From: Spirosoma validum
GTDB lineage: Bacteria > Bacteroidota > Bacteroidia > Cytophagales > Spirosomataceae
Direction: 5' to 3'
Assembly (NCBI RefSeq): GCF_014699035.1
Contig: NZ_JACXAA010000029.1
Span: 1-33,526 of the forward strand
Length of the DNA stretch: 33,526 bases
Shown here piece after piece: positions 8,646 to 16,325 of this stretch. Every line of letters starts with the position of its first letter. Positions within the stretch are counted from its first letter, which is position 1. Below the pieces are notes generated by a model that was given only the letters and a program-made list of their open reading frames with translations, had not been told where the DNA came from and did not search any database. The translations under genes and the position numbers were made by a program.

Positions 8646-9242
8646 ATGAATAAAGCCGTTGAATTGCTCAATCTTTGGGCCAGTTATGAACAAGAAAATC
8701 CCAAAGCGGATTTAGCCCAGTTCTGCCAAACTTACTTAGCGAGTCAGGCGCCAAAAGGTAGTTTAGCTTCCTTTTGGCAATCCCCCCTTCCCCCTGACAA
8801 GGCTAGCTTGCTGATTAAATTAATTGGTCGGATTTCTAAGTTGCATACACTTCATGCCCTGGCTGCTTTTAAAGAATGCGGCCTGAACAGCTTCGATGAG
8901 TTTTTGTATCTCAGTTCGGTAGCTTATATGACCAATCCCAAAAAGACTGATGTCATCTCGGCTCATTTCAATGAGTTATCATCCGGCTTACTGATTCTTG
9001 ACCGACTTAAGAAGTCGGGTCTAATCTTGGAACATGGCGATGCGTATGATAAGCGGACCAAGCGGTTAACGATCACTAGCAAAGGGCAAAGCAACTTGGA
9101 AGCCTGCTACCAGCGATTGAACCAGGTGAACCAGATGTGCTTTGGTGAATTAGCTGAAGAGCAAGTTGAGTTGGGTATTCATCTGTTGCAACCAATCGAG
9201 GCTTCCTTGGCTGGGCATTGGTTGGCGGCTAAACTGAAATAA
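8646..9242 (+). CDS. MarR-like winged-helix transcriptional regulator
   Basis: 198 residues, cytoplasmic. The central part has an N-terminal dimerisation-type helix, then a winged HTH seen as LLILDRLKKSGLI followed by the wing YDKRTKRLTITSKGQ, whose KR-LTIT-KG pattern is typical of MarR proteins. It is longer than the usual 140-160 residues owing to about 60 extra N-terminal residues. The ATG at 8646 follows an AT-rich leader with no clear ribosome site. It is transcribed away from the VOC gene and probably controls it, but no effector can be named. Confidence 0.82.
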   Translation: MNKAVELLNLWASYEQENPKADLAQFCQTYLASQAPKGSLASFWQSPLPPDKASLLIKLIGRISKLHTLHALAAFKECGLNSFDEFLYLSSVAYMTNPKKTDVISAHFNELSSGLLILDRLKKSGLILEHGDAYDKRTKRLTITSKGQSNLEACYQRLNQVNQMCFGELAEEQVELGIHLLQPIEASLAGHWLAAKLK

Positions 9243-9353
9243 TAGACGGTAAGTTTATGGCTTTTTTCCTGGGTGATTAGCTCTATTAGTAACCAGTGCT
9301 TCTATCAACTATGATAAGTACGATCTGACCGAGCACCTCTTCAAATTCATCCC

Positions 9354-9390
9354 TTTATCAATTTAATTTACTTTATCACCGATTGATAAA
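9354..9390. repeat. 9-bp inverted repeat TTTATCAAT/ATTGATAAA
   Basis: Exact arms at 9354-9362 and 9382-9390 with a 19-base AT-rich spacer, between the ends of the convergent MarR-like and NTF2-like genes. It may be an operator or a weak terminator; there is no T-run. Confidence 0.35.
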
Positions 9391-9514
9391 TATTCCCCTA
9401 GTCTCAATCGGGAGCGTTTAATGAAAGTAATTATAGTTGGTTGCCACCATAAATCTATTGCATGAAAGTTTGCCAATAATAGGAGCTTGCGTGCGATGGC
9501 AACCTGTCCACGAC

Positions 9515-10045
9515 TTACTTTCTGGCTTCGCCAGGGGGAAGAATCTTAAAACCAACCTCCGTCAAAATGGGGAGTTGATCAAAGTAAGTCCGATCACTCA
9601 CAATCTTATTCTCAACGACTTTGGCGGTGTATTGATACGGAAACGAGATCGCTTTGCCGGTCCGCACATCGGTATAGCTATAGGTTCCCCACAAGCCCAC
9701 CCAATCCCCCTTCATGGCCCCGGAGAGGATGCGAAAACTATGAGCCGAAAACTCATTTTTCCGGTTCATCTGGTTCTTGTAGGCCATTTGCCAGTTTTTC
9801 ATCGTCTGCTCAATCGTTGCCGAATCGGCCCAGCTAGAGCCATGCGCAACATAGCTGGGGCTGAGGAGAAGGCGGGCTTTGTCCTGCTCACCGGTTACGG
9901 TTATCGCCTTCACAAAGTCGCTAACCAGCTTGATGTTTCGTTGGGCGTTTTGATTGGGGATCATGGGAGCATTCTGAGCCATTGATGCTAGGCCAGATAA
10001 GCTACCAGCCAGAACCAGCAGCAGGAAAACGTAGTGTTTTTTCAT
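9515..10045 (-). CDS. Secreted NTF2/SnoaL-like protein
   Basis: 176 residues. A clear signal peptide (MKKHYVFLLLVLAGSLSGLA, cleavage near SMAQ) precedes a small alpha+beta domain with SnoaL/NTF2 character: an initial helix NIKLVSDFVKAITVTGEQDK, the phrase LLSPSYVAHG, and C-terminal strands around VGLWGTYSY and GKAISFPYQYTAKVVEN. Such folds often act as polyketide-cyclase-like isomerases, but many secreted Bacteroidota members have no known activity. It is divergent from the secreted esterase at 10359 across a 313-base gap. Function is unassigned beyond the fold. Confidence 0.78.
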   Translation of the reverse strand: MKKHYVFLLLVLAGSLSGLASMAQNAPMIPNQNAQRNIKLVSDFVKAITVTGEQDKARLLLSPSYVAHGSSWADSATIEQTMKNWQMAYKNQMNRKNEFSAHSFRILSGAMKGDWVGLWGTYSYTDVRTGKAISFPYQYTAKVVENKIVSDRTYFDQLPILTEVGFKILPPGEARK

Positions 10046-10358
10046 GGGAAAAAGGAAGTTAGAGAAACTGATGGTATTTGTAGAAAATTAAGCAATGAAT
10101 CTCTGAAGTACCAAAAGGGCAAATATAAATGTCTCTTTCTTGTTGAAACTAGTTCATTTGGGACAAAAGCTAGCAAGTTTGAGCCATTTGAGAGGGGCCA
10201 AAGACAAACAGATACGTAGGATAGCCGAAACCCCTTTCATTTCTTAAAATGCCCCATTTAAGAAGCGGATTCGTCTCAGGAGGGAGGGTATCCTGAGACG
10301 ATTAGTTTTACTAACTGCTTAACTTTATCCATCATGTACAGTTTGACACAACGCTGTT
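10046..10358. other. Divergent promoter region with dispersed repeat copy
   Basis: This interval carries the promoters of the leftward NTF2-like gene and the rightward esterase, and the repeat copy at 10247-10325. A TTGACA sequence lies at 10343-10348, just before the esterase start. No gene is seen. Confidence 0.55.
10247..10325 (+). repeat. Dispersed CGTCTCA repeat, copy A
   Basis: It starts AAATGCCCCATTT and contains CGTCTCAGGA (10272-10281) paired perfectly with TCCTGAGACG (10291-10300) around the loop GGGAGGGTA, then ATTAGTTTTACTAACTG. The tail matches the copy at 14619. It lies in a divergent promoter gap, where a terminator role for either neighbour is impossible. Confidence 0.75.
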
Positions 10359-11252
10359 TTGCTTAATACTACATCAATACTATTTCGCCTAGCCATACTG
10401 GCACTTTCAGTGGGGTTTCCAGTCGCGGTTTTGGCTCAGACAACTCCCCCTGAGATACCCCTTTGGCCAAAAGGTGCTCCTGGCTTTGAAGATCGTCGAA
10501 ACGAACCTGAACAGGCGGAAGACTATTGGGTGCGTCATATCAATAATCCATCCATAACGGTTTATCTGCCACCCAAAGACAAAGCGACGGGAGCTGCCGT
10601 TGTGATTTGTCCAGGTGGGGGGCATCGGGAGCTTGTTTTCAATGCCGAAGGGCGCCAGCCAGCCCAGTACCTCAATAGCATTGGTGTAGCCGCCTTTGTG
10701 TTAAAATATCGGCTGTCCAGCGAAGTAAACTCCCCTTATTCGCTCGACAAGCACACCCGTGAGGATGCGTACCGGGCCATGCGGCTGGTTCGCAGCAAAG
10801 CGGCCGAGTTTGGAATTGACCCTAACCGGCTGGGTATGCTGGGCTTCTCAGCGGGGGGAGATGTGGTAAGCCTGGTCGCTTACACCCCTGGCAAAGGCCC
10901 TAGCGATGCCCCTGATCCCATTGATCGGCTGGATGGAAGGCCCTCCTTTCAGATGCTGATTTATCCAGGCCCGCTAGGCCTTCCCAAAAGTGTTCCCGCC
11001 GATGCACCTCCCGCCTTTTTACTGGTGGCCAACGATGATGTATGGTGCTCAGAAGTGGTGGTTCTGTTACTCCAGAAGTATCGGGCAGCCAAGGTTCGGG
11101 TAGAGGCCCATATTTATACGCAGGGCAAACACGCCTTCAATATGGGAGACCGCTCGGACTTAAAATCGATTAACACTTGGCCGCAGCGGATGGCCGACTG
11201 GCTAACGGACAATAACTTTCTTGAATCGGCTGGGAGCCCGGTTCATAAGTAA
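10359..11252 (+). CDS. Secreted alpha/beta hydrolase (acetyl-esterase/lipase-like)
   Basis: 297 residues. A TTG start is chosen because an in-frame stop lies just upstream (10344-10346) and no ATG intervenes; it yields a good signal peptide (hydrophobic core LAILALSVGFPVAVLA, cleavage after AQ). The fold is alpha/beta hydrolase: oxyanion-region CPGGGHRELVF (84-94), nucleophile elbow GFSAGG with Ser164, acid at Asp226 or Asp227 (VANDD), and His258 in GKHAF. This pattern fits BD-FAE/acetyl-xylan-esterase-like enzymes that remove acyl groups from plant polysaccharides or small esters. The exact substrate is not evident. It is probably periplasmic. A terminator hairpin follows at 11298. Confidence 0.9.
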   Translation: MLNTTSILFRLAILALSVGFPVAVLAQTTPPEIPLWPKGAPGFEDRRNEPEQAEDYWVRHINNPSITVYLPPKDKATGAAVVICPGGGHRELVFNAEGRQPAQYLNSIGVAAFVLKYRLSSEVNSPYSLDKHTREDAYRAMRLVRSKAAEFGIDPNRLGMLGFSAGGDVVSLVAYTPGKGPSDAPDPIDRLDGRPSFQMLIYPGPLGLPKSVPADAPPAFLLVANDDVWCSEVVVLLLQKYRAAKVRVEAHIYTQGKHAFNMGDRSDLKSINTWPQRMADWLTDNNFLESAGSPVHK

Positions 11253-11297
11253 CTAAACAGAAGAAGTTTCTTAGAAGCCTTTTCAGTATTCTACCCC

Positions 11298-11328
11298 AAA
11301 AGCTGGAAAAATATCATGTCCAGCTTTT
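11298..11328 (+). terminator. Intrinsic terminator after the esterase gene
   Basis: 10-bp inverted repeat AAAAGCTGGA (11298-11307) and TCCAGCTTTT (11319-11328), followed by further T residues. It sits 45 bases after the stop of the rightward esterase and just before the 3' end of the convergent ccmD gene, so it may serve both strands. Confidence 0.8.
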
Positions 11329-11365
11329 TTCGCATTTTTAAAAAATAGGTCGGCTCAAAACAAGG

Positions 11366-11512
11366 CTAGCAACTAGCTCGTCGCTTGACCTTACTGATTC
11401 GGTGACCAATCCCAACCAGATACACGAACCAGCCTAGTAGAACCACACCCATCACCGCCACGACCACCCATATCTTACCATCCTGGCGTAATAATTCCGT
11501 TAACTGATCCAT
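11366..11512 (-). CDS. ccmD: CcmD family small membrane protein
   Basis: 48 residues starting MDQLTELLRQDGKIW, with one membrane span (VVVAVMGVVLLGWFVYLVGI) and a basic tail HRISKVKRR. This size, topology and its position 10 bases after ccmC match Bacteroidota CcmD proteins, which assist release of haem-loaded CcmE from the CcmABC complex in cytochrome c maturation. The stop codon is TAG. Its partner gene ccmC is interrupted here, and no ccmA, ccmB, ccmE or ccmF is adjacent, so this may be a detached or decaying second copy. Confidence 0.8.
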   Translation of the reverse strand: MDQLTELLRQDGKIWVVVAVMGVVLLGWFVYLVGIGHRISKVKRRASC

Positions 11513-11522
11513 AAGGAGTTAA

Positions 11523-12245
11523 TTATAAGTCTGGCGTATTTTGTAAATCGGATGATTGCTTGGTCGATGCCGCTTTTAGGTCATCCTGCTCATCTAACAG
11601 CGTTTCCAACCGGCGTAATCTGACCCGAAGCTGAGTAATCCAAAAACCCAGTAAAGTGAAGCCTACAAAAGCAGGCCTGATAATTCGTTTTATTGAGCTG
11701 TCAGCATCATACTGATTGAATCCGGGATTACCCCCATTACCAGGATGTAGCGAATCGGTTAAACGAGGTAGAATGAGAATGAGAGGGATAAAAACAGCAA
11801 AAGCAAAGATGTTATAGACAGCCGAAATACGGCCCCGACGCATTTCATCATCAAACGACCCTCGTAAGACAAAATAAGCAAGGTATAAAAGCATACCAAC
11901 AGCTACCCCGTTGGTTTTAGGATCGTTTGGCCACAGATCCCCCCAAGCAAAATAGGCCTATACTGAGCCTGTAATACAGCCTAACACCCCGAATAACAGG
12001 GCCGTGTCCGCCAACTCAACCGAAATAAGGTCGTCATCCAGCTTTCCCTTTCTTAAATAACGAATCGAGAAGATAGCCAATGCGAACAGCAGGACCATCA
12101 TGGCGATCCAAAGAGGGGGATGGAAGAATGTATTGCGGATGGCTTCATGTAAAATGGGCAATTTTGGCACCGGGCTCATCAAACCCGCTATGAAGACATA
12201 GGCCAGAATCAGAACGGTTAAGGCTTTCCACCAATGTTTAAACAT
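11523..12245 (-). pseudogene. ccmC: ccmC-like haem exporter (CcsA/CcmC family) interrupted by in-frame TAG
   Basis: The frame encodes a complete CcmC-like protein of about 240 codons but contains TAG at 11958-11960. The N-terminal part (MFKHWWKALTVLILAYVFIA...) ends GCITGSV; the same frame then resumes AYFAWGDLWPNDPKTNGVA and runs to TAA at 11523. In the family a tryptophan follows GSI/GSV directly (GSIWG in the haem-handling WWD region), so the lesion looks like TGG to TAG, one base at 11959. The rest is well preserved: FVLRGSFDDE, ISAVYNIFAFA, TDSLHPGNGGNP. CcmC binds haem and delivers it to CcmE. Either the gene is freshly inactivated, a sequence error is present, or TAG is read through. 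Confidence 0.88.
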
Positions 12246-12375
12246 AACACAAATAGTAATTTTATAAGAGAGTGCTAAGAAAATGTTTCCTACTGCCGGA
12301 GGTGGCTTGTTGCTCTATCCTTAACTCGCATCTAACACTTTACCCGTTAAATTCTTGCAAGTTTACTATTTTGTG

Positions 12376-12440
12376 AAACGCCAAATTTAGGAAGTAGGTA
12401 CGTGAGGCTCCTTCGTCTCATTGGGGAGCGTTTACATTGG
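12376..12440 (+). repeat. Dispersed CGTCTCA repeat, copy B
   Basis: It runs AAACGCCAAATTTAGGAAGT, then GTGAGGCTCC, TTCGTCTCATT and GGGGAGCGTTT. GCTCC and GGAGC can pair around the conserved loop. Its right end overlaps the last codons and stop of the leftward DMP19-like gene. Confidence 0.75.
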
Positions 12441-12866
12441 ACTTAGCTTTGCTTCGATATGCTGGATCAAGGTGTTTTCAAGCTCTGGCTCCTTTTGGTA
12501 AAACTGCTCATCAAGCTGCTCCAGCAATTCATCATATTTCCCTGCCGGCCACGTATCGATCACCTGATTCCGTTCTTCAATATCGGTTGAAGGCTGCCCA
12601 CCGGGAAATAGTCCATTGATGCGGATGAGTAGGCCAGCCAATTCCGAAAAACCCAGCCACTGGAGATCCTCGATGGTTTCCTGATTATAATCAGCCCCTG
12701 AATTATAGTAGTGACTGATCAGGCCTCCATTATCCACCTGACCGAGTAGGGATTGACTATTGAACCACACTCGCTCGTCTCTGGTCAGCGACCCGTAATC
12801 GGCAAAAGCCTTGTTGACAAGGCTTTCCCATTGAGCTTGAAAATCCATTAAAGACTTTTTGTTCAT
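12432..12866 (-). CDS. DMP19-like (DUF4375) protein
   Basis: 144 residues, soluble and acidic, without signal peptide. The segment SQSLLGQVDNGGLISHYYNS followed by GADY is characteristic of the DMP19/DUF4375 family (N-G-G-x-x-x-Y-x-N-S), then comes a helical region ending in a long acidic helix (QLDEQFYQKEPELENTLIQH). The family is named after a white spot syndrome virus DNA-mimic protein, but bacterial members have no settled function and no mimicry can be claimed. The gene is isolated between the ccmC pseudogene and the oxidoreductase. The 3' end overlaps repeat copy B. Confidence 0.8.
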   Translation of the reverse strand: MNKKSLMDFQAQWESLVNKAFADYGSLTRDERVWFNSQSLLGQVDNGGLISHYYNSGADYNQETIEDLQWLGFSELAGLLIRINGLFPGGQPSTDIEERNQVIDTWPAGKYDELLEQLDEQFYQKEPELENTLIQHIEAKLSPM

Positions 12867-12995
12867 CCCTAAAATTAGGATGTCTGACCCAATAATAGCT
12901 ACTCGCCGAACGCCATCTTACCGAAAGACATATGAAAGATGTTGCGTCTCTGGGAGGAGCATTTTTTGAGAATGTAATTTTAACATCTGTCAAAC

Positions 12996-14099
12996 TCAAC
13001 CAGTAACATACGGCCCGTTAAAAAGAGCGGAAATTTCAATCCTATTCAATAATTCATGCAGAAACGCAGCATCCTCAAATGAAGGAGCAGTCCTGGTGTT
13101 ATTTCTAATATCTGCTGCCAGTCGTTTGTAAATCTGGGCTACATTGCCGATAACCGGATTTCCAGTTAAACCTTGGTACATTTCAGCAGGCACAGTTAAA
13201 GGTTTTAATTCAGTTTCGTCATCCCTCGCCCCATGAATGGTTAACGGAGCCTGCTGGCCATGCCCCAGTGGAGCGGTTACCTGGATATCCCCTTTGCTTC
13301 CATTAATCTCCCATAAAAAGTTGGTGGCCCTGGAAATCCCACCTCTATAATGAACGGTGACGGCAGCACCGCTTTGCAAGGTTCCTATCACCATAATCTG
13401 GTCTTCGCTAGTTTTGGGTTTTATTGCCCCTGTGTCTTTTATGTTCACATTTTTAAAATTGCTGCTCATGCGTGCAGTAAGCTGATTGAATCCGCCTAAA
13501 ACTTTGGTTAGACCCGCCAGGGTGTGCCCCAGTGGAATCGTTAGCATAGTAGCGCCATTTTCTTTTTCATACAGATAATAATTAGTAATGACGGTTTCGT
13601 CGCCCCAACTGCCGCCGGAGCCGATGAGCGTAGTAGACAAAACTTTGCCTACATAGCCCTCATTTATAAGCTGTGCTAAATAAAGTAGCTCTGGTGCAAC
13701 GACCATCTGAGTACCTACTACCGCAATTACATTTTTACTTTTGGCCAAAGCGGCTAATGTTTTGGTTTCTTCTAACCCGTTTCCAAGCGGATGTTCGCAG
13801 TAAACGTGTTTTCCAGCTTCGAGCGCAGCTTTTACCAATTCAAAATGATAAGCAACTTTCACCGTGATCACCACCAGGTCAATGTCATTGGATTCTACCA
13901 GCATCTGCGCATTTTCAAAGGCGTTGGGAATTTGGAATGCTACGGCAGCTTTCTTTGCGCTTTCATGAGTGGAATTGGCTACGCCAATAATGTCAAATTT
14001 ATTCGAGAGCAGTTTTAAAGACGGGATATGTGATACGGATGCCCACTGACTATCTGGATTAAGGCCTATTAAGCCTACTTTTATTTTATCAGATTCCAT
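12996..14099 (-). CDS. Gfo/Idh/MocA family NAD(P)-dependent oxidoreductase
   Basis: About 367 residues from the ATG at 14097-14099 (MESDKIKVGLIGLN); an ATG five codons upstream (14114) is also possible. An N-terminal Rossmann fold starts KVGLIGLNPDSQWASVSHIP. CEHPLGNGLEETK (near residue 105) is the family EKP-like motif with His in place of Lys, and a C-terminal Gfo/Idh dimer domain follows (GSWGDETVITNYYLYEKENG onward). The GLIGLN...WA...HIPSL opening resembles Gal80-like members rather than the glucose-fructose oxidoreductases. The Lys-to-His change in the catalytic EKP motif could mean altered or no catalysis, as in regulatory Gal80 proteins. It is divergent from an HxlR regulator, which probably controls it. 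Confidence 0.85.
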   Translation of the reverse strand: MESDKIKVGLIGLNPDSQWASVSHIPSLKLLSNKFDIIGVANSTHESAKKAAVAFQIPNAFENAQMLVESNDIDLVVITVKVAYHFELVKAALEAGKHVYCEHPLGNGLEETKTLAALAKSKNVIAVVGTQMVVAPELLYLAQLINEGYVGKVLSTTLIGSGGSWGDETVITNYYLYEKENGATMLTIPLGHTLAGLTKVLGGFNQLTARMSSNFKNVNIKDTGAIKPKTSEDQIMVIGTLQSGAAVTVHYRGGISRATNFLWEINGSKGDIQVTAPLGHGQQAPLTIHGARDDETELKPLTVPAEMYQGLTGNPVIGNVAQIYKRLAADIRNNTRTAPSFEDAAFLHELLNRIEISALFNGPYVTG

Positions 14100-14167
14100 G
14101 TATGTGTTTTTCAAATGCGTTGCAATACTATACAGGCCACAATATTTTTACGTAGTAGGTATCCCAA

Positions 14168-14180
14168 TGTATGATACATA
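14168..14180. promoter_or_regulatory. Palindrome in the oxidoreductase/HxlR intergenic region
   Basis: TGTATGATACATA contains the perfect palindrome TGTAT-G-ATACA (14168-14178), 15 bases before the chosen HxlR start and between the two divergent genes. HxlR regulators commonly bind such short palindromes and repress the divergent gene. Candidate operator by position and symmetry only. Confidence 0.45.
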
Positions 14181-14193
14181 CAATTTTGTAAGT

Positions 14194-14571
14194 ATGACAA
14201 AGCTTAAGGCAAGCTCGACCAATAGCATTAACCGTAATTTTCTCTCAGATTGTAATTTGACCTATGCTGTTCAACTGATCGGCGGTAGATGGAAATTACT
14301 TATACTAATGCGCTTGGGAAACGAGAAAAGGCGATTTGGAGAGCTGAAAAAAGTTATTCCAAACATTACAGAACGAATGCTGACGCTTCAGCTTCGTGAA
14401 CTTGAACGGGACGGGGTAATCACAAGGACTGTTTACCCGGAAGTGCCACCGCGAGTTGAATATGAATTGACAGAAATTGGCCAGGAACTAATACCGGCTT
14501 GCCTGCTACTTGATGGATGGGGAGAAAAGCACAAGCATATACAGTTTGGAAAGCAGTCCACTTTACTGTAA
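14194..14571 (+). CDS. HxlR family transcriptional regulator
   Basis: 125 residues from the ATG at 14194. The frame is open from 14098, but those extra codons would cover the intergenic palindrome and run into the divergent promoter, and they do not look like family sequence. The HxlR pattern is strong: CNLTYAVQLIGGRWKLLIL, RFGELKKVIPNITERMLTLQ and RELERDGVITRTVYPEVPP followed by RVEYELTEIG. HxlR proteins bind DNA as dimers and respond to aldehydes, quinones or redox stress through a cysteine near the N-terminus; a Cys sits in SDCNLTYAVQ. The likely target is the divergent oxidoreductase. Confidence 0.93.
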   Translation: MTKLKASSTNSINRNFLSDCNLTYAVQLIGGRWKLLILMRLGNEKRRFGELKKVIPNITERMLTLQLRELERDGVITRTVYPEVPPRVEYELTEIGQELIPACLLLDGWGEKHKHIQFGKQSTLL

Positions 14572-14615
14572 GTATGCCAATGATAATAGTTGTCAACTAT
14601 TATCATTGGCATACT
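14571..14615. terminator. 22-bp perfect palindrome at the HxlR stop codon
   Basis: Arms 14571-14592 and 14594-14615 are exact reverse complements around a single central T; the left arm starts at the last base of the HxlR stop codon. There is no T-run. As cruciform-forming DNA between convergent genes it most likely acts as a bidirectional terminator or 3' end protector. Confidence 0.7.
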
Positions 14616-14618
14616 AGT

Positions 14619-14707
14619 ACACGCCCCATTACTGAAGGCGAAACACGAACGCTCATTCGTCTCAGGTAGGAGGGTTTTTATGGGACGATTATTTTTTACT
14701 AACTGTC
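14619..14707 (+). repeat. Dispersed CGTCTCA repeat, copy C
   Basis: It runs ACACGCCCCATTACTGAAGG, then AACGCTCATTCGTCTCAGGT and AGGAGGGTTTTTATGGGACG, then ATTATTTTTTACTAACTG. The inner CGTCTCA/TGGGACG pairing is a degenerate form of copy A, and the TTTTACTAACTG tail is shared with A, so A and C form a subfamily. Confidence 0.75.
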
Positions 14708-14731
14708 AATACCAGTTAGTAGCGTACGGCT

Positions 14732-15439
14732 TTATCCGTTGCCTGATTTTGGTACAGTCTTCATCTGAATGAAGTCAACTAGAAAGGAGAAGGCCATGGC
14801 AAAGTAGATATAGCCTTTAGGTATCTCGACATGCAGCCCTTCGGCCACTAACGACATCCCAATAATCAGTAAAAAGCAAAGGGCCAAAATTTTGAACGAT
14901 GGGTGCCGGGTAATGAACTCGCTGATGGGTTTGGCCGCCACCAGCATGATTCCAACCGACACGACAACTGCGGTGTACATTACCCAAAGCTGATCGATCA
15001 TGCCCACAGCTGTAATGATAGAATCAAGGGAGAAAACCAGATCCAGTAGTAGTACCTGTAGTAGTAAATCGCGAAATGACGCCTTCCTGGTATCGGGTGT
15101 GTTGGCACTATTGCCCACTTCGGCATTGTGATAAATCTCGGCGGTGCTTTTGTAGATTAGAAACAGGCCGCCAGCCAGCAGAATAAGCCCTTTCCCGTTC
15201 ATATTGATGGATGCCACCGTAAACAGGGTATTGTTCAGTTGCATAATCCAGGCGATCAGGGTCAGCAAGCCGAGCCGCATGAGCATCGCCAGGCCAAGCC
15301 CCCAGTAGCGAAACCGGGCCTGCTGCCCAGCGGGTAATTTGCCGGCCAGAATCGAGATGAAAATAATGTTATCAATCCCCAGAATGGTTTCCAGCACTAT
15401 CAGGGTCAATAAGGAAATTAACTGGTTGATTATGTTCAT
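14732..15439 (-). CDS. TerC family integral membrane protein
   Basis: 235 residues with about seven membrane spans. The two acidic TerC motifs are intact: ETILGIDN (Glu17, Asp23) in the first span and DLVFSLDS (Asp133, Asp139) in the middle. TerC proteins are linked to tellurite resistance and, in recent work on related families, to metal (manganese) export during secretion-linked metalation. A TerB-like gene lies directly upstream on the same strand (91-base gap), strengthening the assignment. Location is the inner membrane. Confidence 0.92.
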   Translation of the reverse strand: MNIINQLISLLTLIVLETILGIDNIIFISILAGKLPAGQQARFRYWGLGLAMLMRLGLLTLIAWIMQLNNTLFTVASINMNGKGLILLAGGLFLIYKSTAEIYHNAEVGNSANTPDTRKASFRDLLLQVLLLDLVFSLDSIITAVGMIDQLWVMYTAVVVSVGIMLVAAKPISEFITRHPSFKILALCFLLIIGMSLVAEGLHVEIPKGYIYFAMAFSFLVDFIQMKTVPKSGNG

Positions 15440-15513
15440 GTTATGTAGTCAAGCAGGTTTGACCCAGATTGTTCTGTGACAACGAACTGAACAAGGCAGC
15501 GGCCCAACTGAAG

Positions 15514-15530
15514 GCGGGTAATTTACCCGC
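15514..15530 (-). terminator. 8-bp hairpin directly after the TerB-like stop
   Basis: GCGGGTAA (15514-15521), one central T, then TTACCCGC (15523-15530). It abuts the TGA stop of the leftward TerB-like gene at 15531. A stable GC-rich 3' hairpin; no T-run. Confidence 0.55.
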
Positions 15531-15884
15531 TCAGGTGCGTTGCAGTTCCCACCAAAACTGACGAATGAAGACCCGTTCTTTCCGTGAAATCCCGTCGTGG
15601 GCCCGCGCTACGCGCAGCAGAAGACTGACGAACCGTTTTTTGGTATCCTTCGTGAGCTCGATTCGCTTGTCGGTTATCCGACACAGGCCAAAGGCAAGCG
15701 CTTCGTCGGCGGGTTCGCCCACATTGTCCCGCAGAAACAGGGCGCAAATCGCTAAATCATTATAGGGCGATTCGGCCAGCAGGTCACGAGCCACCTTCGT
15801 TTCCAGTTGGTGGAGTTGGCCGTCGAGTTTACAGAGAGCATAGACGATACTGCCTAAACCCATGGCTACATCAGGGGAATACAT
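15531..15884 (-). CDS. TerB-like tellurite-resistance family protein
   Basis: 117 residues, all-helical, soluble. TerB-fold features are two similar acidic turns, KLDGQLHQLETKVARDLL near the start and RVARAHDGISRKERVFIRQF near the end, each reading (L/A)xDGxxxxxE as in metal-binding TerB domains. TerB is thought to bind divalent metal and to work with TerC at the membrane in metal and stress responses. It is encoded just upstream of terC, so the two are probably co-expressed, although a hairpin between them could reduce downstream transcription. Confidence 0.72.
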   Translation of the reverse strand: MYSPDVAMGLGSIVYALCKLDGQLHQLETKVARDLLAESPYNDLAICALFLRDNVGEPADEALAFGLCRITDKRIELTKDTKKRFVSLLLRVARAHDGISRKERVFIRQFWWELQRT

Positions 15885-16325
15885 AATCGGTCGAGTTAAG
15901 TGGTTGGCTACTAGTCCGGATTCATCTTAGGTGGGTGTTGTGCAGTGGGTTTATTAAGTTCAGGCGTAGGCCTGAGCCGTTAAGTGATGGAATACGTCGA
16001 TACGGGCCGCAAACTGGAAGTTTGCTCAGTCTATCCTAAAGAGGTCGACGCTTCGCAAAACCAGATTTCCATTTTCGCATCCTTAGCCACTGCATTACTG
16101 TGCTGTAGTTGTGACACCCGAACCAGCCTGCCTACCCCGTTTGGTTCGGTGAACGTTCGAATCAACCAGCTCATCGACCAGCCCGAATCAGCCGGTGACT
16201 TTCCCCGCTAAGTGAGCCGGACATTCGCCTTTTACCTGAAGTTTATCTCAATAACCGCTACAATAAGCCTGAATACCCTACTATTTAGCGTGCTGCTAGT
16301 TTATTTACAAATAGCCATTAGCGCA
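15885..16325. other. Intergenic region, no gene recognised
   Basis: It contains the promoter side of the TerB-like gene. A 75-codon rightward frame at 15984-16211 has no recognisable domain and is not supported. No repeat or RNA is seen. Confidence 0.5.

Noticed and set aside
15984..16211. 75-codon rightward frame
   Set aside because: No domain, no signal or membrane segment convincing enough, and poor start context.
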